From: Paenibacillus spongiae
GTDB lineage: Bacteria; Bacillota; Bacilli; Paenibacillales; Paenibacillaceae
DNA length: 64,000 nucleotides
Reading direction: 5' to 3'
NCBI RefSeq assembly: GCF_024734895.1
Contig: NZ_CP091430.1
Location: 1,528,001 to 1,592,000, forward strand
Positions 59,997 through 64,000 of the stretch are shown here, one piece after another. A program made the translations under genes and the position numbers. Each line of letters opens with the position of its first letter. The first letter of the stretch is position 1. The notes under the pieces are model-generated. The model made no database searches. It was not told where the DNA came from and was given only the letters and a program-made list of their open reading frames with translations.

Positions 59997-61358
59997 TTAA
60001 GAATTAATAAATACGGTCTGGATTGGCTTGCGGTAAATAACCTGATAGCCTAATCCTCTGGAGAGCGCGGCGAGCGGCAAATAGGTGGATGAGGTCTTGC
60101 CGGTTTTCTCCAAATAAGCGGGCGTCTCCAGCGGCATGGACTGACCGTTCACCTTCATCGTCTTGGCGCCGATGGTGAATGCGACTTCCACTCCGTCCGC
60201 TTTGATCGTCGCCGTCTGCGTCTTCCCGTCCCAGCCGAGCGTCGCTCCAAGCGCATTCGCAATATCGCGCATCGGAAGAAAGGTCGTACCGTTCTTGACG
60301 ATGGGCTTGTTGGCTCCGGCAACTTCCTTACCGCCTACGATCACATGAAGCGGCACGCCTGCAGGCAGCGGCAGCGGCTTGCGGTACGAGCCCCAGATGC
60401 TCTTGGCGAATGACTCGGCAATCACATCATACCCGGCCTGCTTCGGATGGCTGTCGCCTTGAATAATCGAGGTGTAAGACAGCTCGTGGCCGGCGAAAGG
60501 CTCGGAGACGTTCGCAACTTTGACTCGGACTCCTTCGCCTTCCAGCTTCGCGGCGGCAGCTTCCACCTGTTCACGGAGCTTGGCGACACCTTGCAGCAAT
60601 ACCGCATATTGTTCTTCCGTGACGGCCTTATTGAGTTTGGAGGGCTTCGGTACCGGCAAGTATTGGTCCGTAAGCACGATTTGCGCTTCCGGGCTGATCT
60701 TCGCTACGGAACTCAGCGAGCCTTCCAATGCGCTCATGTAGCCCTCTAGCATCTTATCCAGCAATGCTGTCAGTTCTTCGGGAGTGACGCTGCGCGATCG
60801 CATCTCGTCGAACAGCGGAAGAAAGTCGTTGCCGCCGATCGTCATCACGATCAGATCGGCCTGAGTGAGCGCGGTGCGCAGCTCGGCCGAACGGGCAATG
60901 GTCTCCACGGCGTTCGGGTACTTCGTGACGCCGGCTTGCGCTTCCTCGGCCCCGATCGGCTTACCTTGCTCGGCTGCTTCCAGCCAGCGATTCAAGCCGG
61001 CCGATTTCAGCCCCAGAATGCCGAAGTTCTGCATTTCGGCGGCTCCATGATACAGTGCCTGCTCATAGAGGCGGTCGACATAACCGTACACAGCCGATTT
61101 CTCGGTCATGCCAAGCTCATAGCCCGCGGTAATGGAATCGCCCACGGCCACAATGCGAAATGGCGCAGCGGCCTCGGCAATGGCGGAGCCGGTATTCGCT
61201 GCGGCGAATGCCGTTAAGGCAGCAGGCTGCGTCGGTATGATGACACGCTCTTGTGCAGCAGCGGCAGCTGACGCCGGCAGCGAGCCGGCAAGCAGGGCGG
61301 CAGACAATGCGGCGGCGGTTAAACTCGTTTTCCTAAACTTTCTAGACAACACTTTCAC
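59997..61358 (-). CDS. secreted SGNH/GDSL hydrolase with copper-amine-oxidase-like stalk domain
   Basis: A 453-residue secreted esterase/lipase-like protein. It has a signal peptide (about 1-33, LPASAAAAA), an SGNH hydrolase domain (about 65-325) with block I VGDSITAGYELG, block III GGNDFLPLF and block V GDSHPKQAGYD (catalytic Ser, Asn, Asp/His), and a C-terminal copper amine oxidase N-terminal-like domain (about 335-450, TTFLPMRDIANALGATLGWDGKTQTATI), which in Paenibacillus is a common surface-protein module. The natural ester is unknown. It starts with GTG. Confidence 0.9.
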   Translation of the reverse strand: MKVLSRKFRKTSLTAAALSAALLAGSLPASAAAAAQERVIIPTQPAALTAFAAANTGSAIAEAAAPFRIVAVGDSITAGYELGMTEKSAVYGYVDRLYEQALYHGAAEMQNFGILGLKSAGLNRWLEAAEQGKPIGAEEAQAGVTKYPNAVETIARSAELRTALTQADLIVMTIGGNDFLPLFDEMRSRSVTPEELTALLDKMLEGYMSALEGSLSSVAKISPEAQIVLTDQYLPVPKPSKLNKAVTEEQYAVLLQGVAKLREQVEAAAAKLEGEGVRVKVANVSEPFAGHELSYTSIIQGDSHPKQAGYDVIAESFAKSIWGSYRKPLPLPAGVPLHVIVGGKEVAGANKPIVKNGTTFLPMRDIANALGATLGWDGKTQTATIKADGVEVAFTIGAKTMKVNGQSMPLETPAYLEKTGKTSSTYLPLAALSRGLGYQVIYRKPIQTVFINS

Positions 61359-61728
61359 GTCCCTTTCCAGGTCATAATATATGTATGGGATGCAGCATTA
61401 TTACTGGGTTTGAAGGACTTTCGCCAATATTCGACGCGTTCCTGCAAAAGAACTCTTATCATAATCATAAAAAATATTAAATTGATCTTACGGGGTGATG
61501 TGAGATAAAATAACAACACAAAGAAAATGCCACTACTAGCTGTTCCATCCGAGGATGTCTAAGCGCTGTGACACATGTGTCTTATTATCCTCCCAGGTAG
61601 CCGATTGGGGCGAGACGGTTCACGTTCCATTCCTTTACATTCTAAGCGATTATTCTTCAAATATGAAGCGATAGCGTTGCGAATAAAGGCCTATTCAAAA
61701 AAAATTTTTCATAGGAAGGTTGCATGCA
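61359..61728. other. intergenic region upstream of glutamate synthase
   Basis: No gene. It contains a perfect palindrome GACACATGTGTC (61570-61581) and AT-rich stretches at 61455-61520 and 61697-61710. No clear GltC or TnrA box (TGTNAN7TNACA) was found, nor a confident promoter. Confidence 0.45.
61570..61581. promoter_or_regulatory. palindrome GACACATGTGTC
   Basis: Perfect 12-bp palindrome about 150 bp upstream of the glutamate synthase start, possibly an operator; no known regulator is assigned. Confidence 0.25.
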
Positions 61729-64000
61729 ATGAAAGAGAATCGTATGGGATTGCCGCAGAAGCAAGGTTTGTATAATCCGCAGTTCGAGAAAGATGCTTGC
61801 GGAATGGGATTTGTAGCTAACATCAAGGGTAAAAAGTCGCATGAGATCGTTCTTCAGGCGCTGACGGTGCTTGAGAATATGGAACATCGCGGCGGACAAG
61901 GCAGCGAGCCGAATACGGGAGACGGAGCGGGCATTATGCTGCAAATTCCGCATGCTTTCTTTGTCCGCGAGCTGAATAATCTTGGAATCAGTCTGCCGGA
62001 TAGCGGCGAATATGCCGTCGGCATGCTGTTCCTGCCGCAGGATGAGGCTTTGCGCTGCAAGCAGGAGGCCGCGCTGGAGGCTATTATCCGAGAGGAAGGC
62101 CAGACTCTGCTTGGATTCCGGACTGTTCCTACGAATGACGAGAAGCTGGGGACGTCCGCCAAAGCTGCGAAACCTTATGTTCGTCAAGTGTTCATCAGCA
62201 AAGGTGCAGACCTGCAGGATGAGCTTGCGTTCGAGCGCAAGCTGTATGTCATTCGCAAGCGGGCGGAGCATGCCATTCGCTACTCCGGCGCTGAAGGCGG
62301 AGACAGCTTCTACTTTTCCAGCCTGTCGAGCAAGAAAATCGTCTACAAAGGCATGCTGACGACAGAGCAGGTTCGTTCCTTCTATACCGAACTGAACGAT
62401 GAGTCAGTCGAAACCGCAATCGCTTTGGTCCATTCGCGTTTCTCCACGAACACTTTTCCCAGCTGGGAACGTGCCCATCCCTACCGCTATCTGATTCACA
62501 ACGGCGAAATCAATACACTTCGCGGCAATGTGAACTGGATGCATGCCCGCCAAACCTTGTTCGCTACCGAATTATTCGGCGCGGATATGGAAAAAATAAA
62601 ACCCATTATCAATCCCGACGGTTCTGATACAGCGATGTTCGACAACACGCTGGAATTCCTATATCTTTCCGGACGTTCGCTCCCGCACGCAGCCATGATG
62701 ATGGTTCCCGAGCCTTGGTCCAATCATGAGAGCATGAACGATGACAAAAAAGCATTCTATGAATACCACAGCACACTGATGGAACCATGGGACGGACCAG
62801 CTGCAATGGCGTTCACCGACGGCACGCAGATCGGCGCCATTCTTGACCGGAACGGGCTGCGCCCGGCGCGTTACTATGTCACGAAGGACGATGTTATCAT
62901 TCTCGGCTCTGAAGCGGGTACCGTACCTGTCGAACCGGAGAACATTCTATACAAAGACCGTCTGCGTCCTGGACGGATGCTGCTCATCGACACTAAGGAA
63001 GGCCGTATCATCTCCGATGAAGAGGTGAAGCAGAAGATTGTAAACGAGCATCCTTACCGCGATTGGCTCGACGAGCATCTCGTCGGCTTGGATGATCTTC
63101 CGGATGCGCGCGAGCTTCCCGAGCCGCATCACGAAAGTGTCGAGCTTCGCCAGCAGGCGTTCGGCTATACGTTCGAGGATCTGCGCAAAGTGCTCGAGCC
63201 TATGGCAGGCAGCGGCACGGAGCCGATCTCTTCCATGGGCTACGATGCTCCGCTCGCGGTGCTTTCGGATCGTCCGCAGCGGTTGTACAACTACTTTAAG
63301 CAGCTGTTTGCGCAAGTAACGAATCCTCCGATCGATGCTATTCGCGAAGAGATCATTACGGCTACAGGCACGACACTCGGGCCGGAACGGAATCTGCTCC
63401 ATCCGGAGCCGGAGAGCTGCCGCCACATCCGATTGGCCACGCCGATTCTTTCGAACGAAGAATTCGCGAAGCTGCGCCATGTTCGCCGTCCGGGCTTCAA
63501 ATCGATCACGCTTCCGATCGTGTTCGAAGCGGATCGAGGCGAAGAAGGTCTGCGCTTTGCTCTTCAAGAAATGTGCGAAGCCGCTGACCGCGTCATCGGC
63601 AAGGGACATAACATTCTGATTCTGTCCGACCGCGGCATTGACCGTTCGACGGCGGCCATTCCGGCGCTGCTTGCCGTATCGGCGCTGCACCATCATCTCA
63701 TCCGCGAGGGAACGCGGACGAAGGTTAGCCTGCTGCTGGAATCCGGCGAGCCGAGAGAAGTGCATCATTACGCTCTGCTGCTCGGGTACGGCGTAAGTGC
63801 GGTTAACCCTTATCTGGCATTCGAAACGCTGGATGATATGATCCGCCAAGGCATGCTTAAGGGCGTAACGCAGGAGAAGGCGATTAAGAATTACATTAAA
63901 GCGGCTACGAAGGGCGTCGTTAAAATTTTGTCCAAAATGGGCATCTCGACGATACAATCCTACCGCGGCGCACAAATTTTCGAAGCGGTCGGCTTGAACA
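61729..64000 (+). CDS. gltB: glutamate synthase large subunit, 5' part
   Basis: The first 757 codons of a protein of about 1,500 residues; the gene continues past the window. It makes two glutamates from glutamine and 2-oxoglutarate. A 23-residue propeptide precedes Cys24, the N-terminal nucleophile of the class II glutaminase domain ([14 protein letters not shown]). Further: [62 protein letters not shown] [14 protein letters not shown] and NGLRPARYY, then the central domain with [29 protein letters not shown] precedes the ATG at 61729. The symbol follows E. coli usage; Bacillus calls this gltA. Confidence 0.95.
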   Translation, partial: MKENRMGLPQKQGLYNPQFEKDACGMGFVANIKGKKSHEIVLQALTVLENMEHRGGQGSEPNTGDGAGIMLQIPHAFFVRELNNLGISLPDSGEYAVGMLFLPQDEALRCKQEAALEAIIREEGQTLLGFRTVPTNDEKLGTSAKAAKPYVRQVFISKGADLQDELAFERKLYVIRKRAEHAIRYSGAEGGDSFYFSSLSSKKIVYKGMLTTEQVRSFYTELNDESVETAIALVHSRFSTNTFPSWERAHPYRYLIHNGEINTLRGNVNWMHARQTLFATELFGADMEKIKPIINPDGSDTAMFDNTLEFLYLSGRSLPHAAMMMVPEPWSNHESMNDDKKAFYEYHSTLMEPWDGPAAMAFTDGTQIGAILDRNGLRPARYYVTKDDVIILGSEAGTVPVEPENILYKDRLRPGRMLLIDTKEGRIISDEEVKQKIVNEHPYRDWLDEHLVGLDDLPDARELPEPHHESVELRQQAFGYTFEDLRKVLEPMAGSGTEPISSMGYDAPLAVLSDRPQRLYNYFKQLFAQVTNPPIDAIREEIITATGTTLGPERNLLHPEPESCRHIRLATPILSNEEFAKLRHVRRPGFKSITLPIVFEADRGEEGLRFALQEMCEAADRVIGKGHNILILSDRGIDRSTAAIPALLAVSALHHHLIREGTRTKVSLLLESGEPREVHHYALLLGYGVSAVNPYLAFETLDDMIRQGMLKGVTQEKAIKNYIKAATKGVVKILSKMGISTIQSYRGAQIFEAVGLN

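Noticed and set aside
62947..63975. Long open frame antisense to glutamate synthase
   Set aside because: Arg/Gln-rich composition without domains, opposite to a highly conserved gene.

Overview
The window reads as chromosomal DNA of a Gram-positive, endospore-former-type Bacillota, most likely Paenibacillus or a close relative. This is inferred from the strong AAGGAGG-type ribosome binding sites, frequent GTG/TTG starts, typical hairpin-plus-T-run terminators, lipoprotein signal peptides, and a gene set (YtoI-like, IDEAL-domain, OpuA, HxlAB/HxlR, UgtP-type glycosyltransferase, copper-amine-oxidase-like stalk domain) familiar from that group. No rRNA, tRNA, CRISPR array or prophage was seen.

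Layout. 0-6 kb: the start of a Gfo/Idh/MocA oxidoreductase, ndk, a small zinc-ribbon gene, a broken nucleotidyltransferase, a YtoI-like regulator, etfBA and an IDEAL-domain gene. 6-10 kb: an AraC regulator, a PhyH dioxygenase and a YjhG-type (xylonate) dehydratase, with a catabolite-repression-like site upstream. 10-15.6 kb: trhO, an FMN reductase, a ferredoxin, then a six-gene Fe-S/heme run: SufR-like regulator, truncated hemoglobin, DUF1450 protein, 2Fe-2S ferredoxin, a shortened FolC-like protein without a P-loop, and a second ferredoxin. 15.64-18.65 kb: a complete ISL3-type element with perfect 24-bp inverted ends and a perfect 8-bp target duplication, carrying an HxlR regulator and an NmrA-family oxidoreductase as cargo, with a frameshifted and internally deleted transposase. 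18.7-27.5 kb: CBM9-like and SMP-30-like proteins, a LacI regulator facing a sugar ABC transporter over several palindromes, and the ribulose monophosphate genes hxlAB facing hxlR over a 64-bp tandem repeat.

27.5-41 kb: a stand-alone molybdopterin oxidoreductase, GbsR-type regulator and OpuA glycine betaine transporter, AlkD-like protein, a beta-propeller/MoaD-like gene pair, a FetAB-like exporter, delta-1-pyrroline-5-carboxylate dehydrogenase and hflKC. 41-52 kb: YihY/BrkB membrane protein, a lipoprotein serpin, a heterodimeric ABC exporter, an IS1595-like protein that has lost its catalytic residues, a 38-bp minisatellite, a CvfC-like HEAT protein and a metallo-hydrolase with an apparent 5' frameshift. 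52-64 kb: ABC-F ATPase, zinc-ribbon protein, CDF transporter, KTSC protein, NlpC/P60 hydrolase, UgtP-type glycosyltransferase divergent from a TetR regulator, an SGNH hydrolase, and the first 2.27 kb of the glutamate synthase large subunit.

Most of the window is ordinary chromosome. The strongest unusual items are the cargo-carrying ISL3 element, the FolC-like pseudoenzyme inside an Fe-S/globin operon, the inactivated IS1595-like gene bracketed by inverted motif copies, and several well-formed operator-like palindromes.
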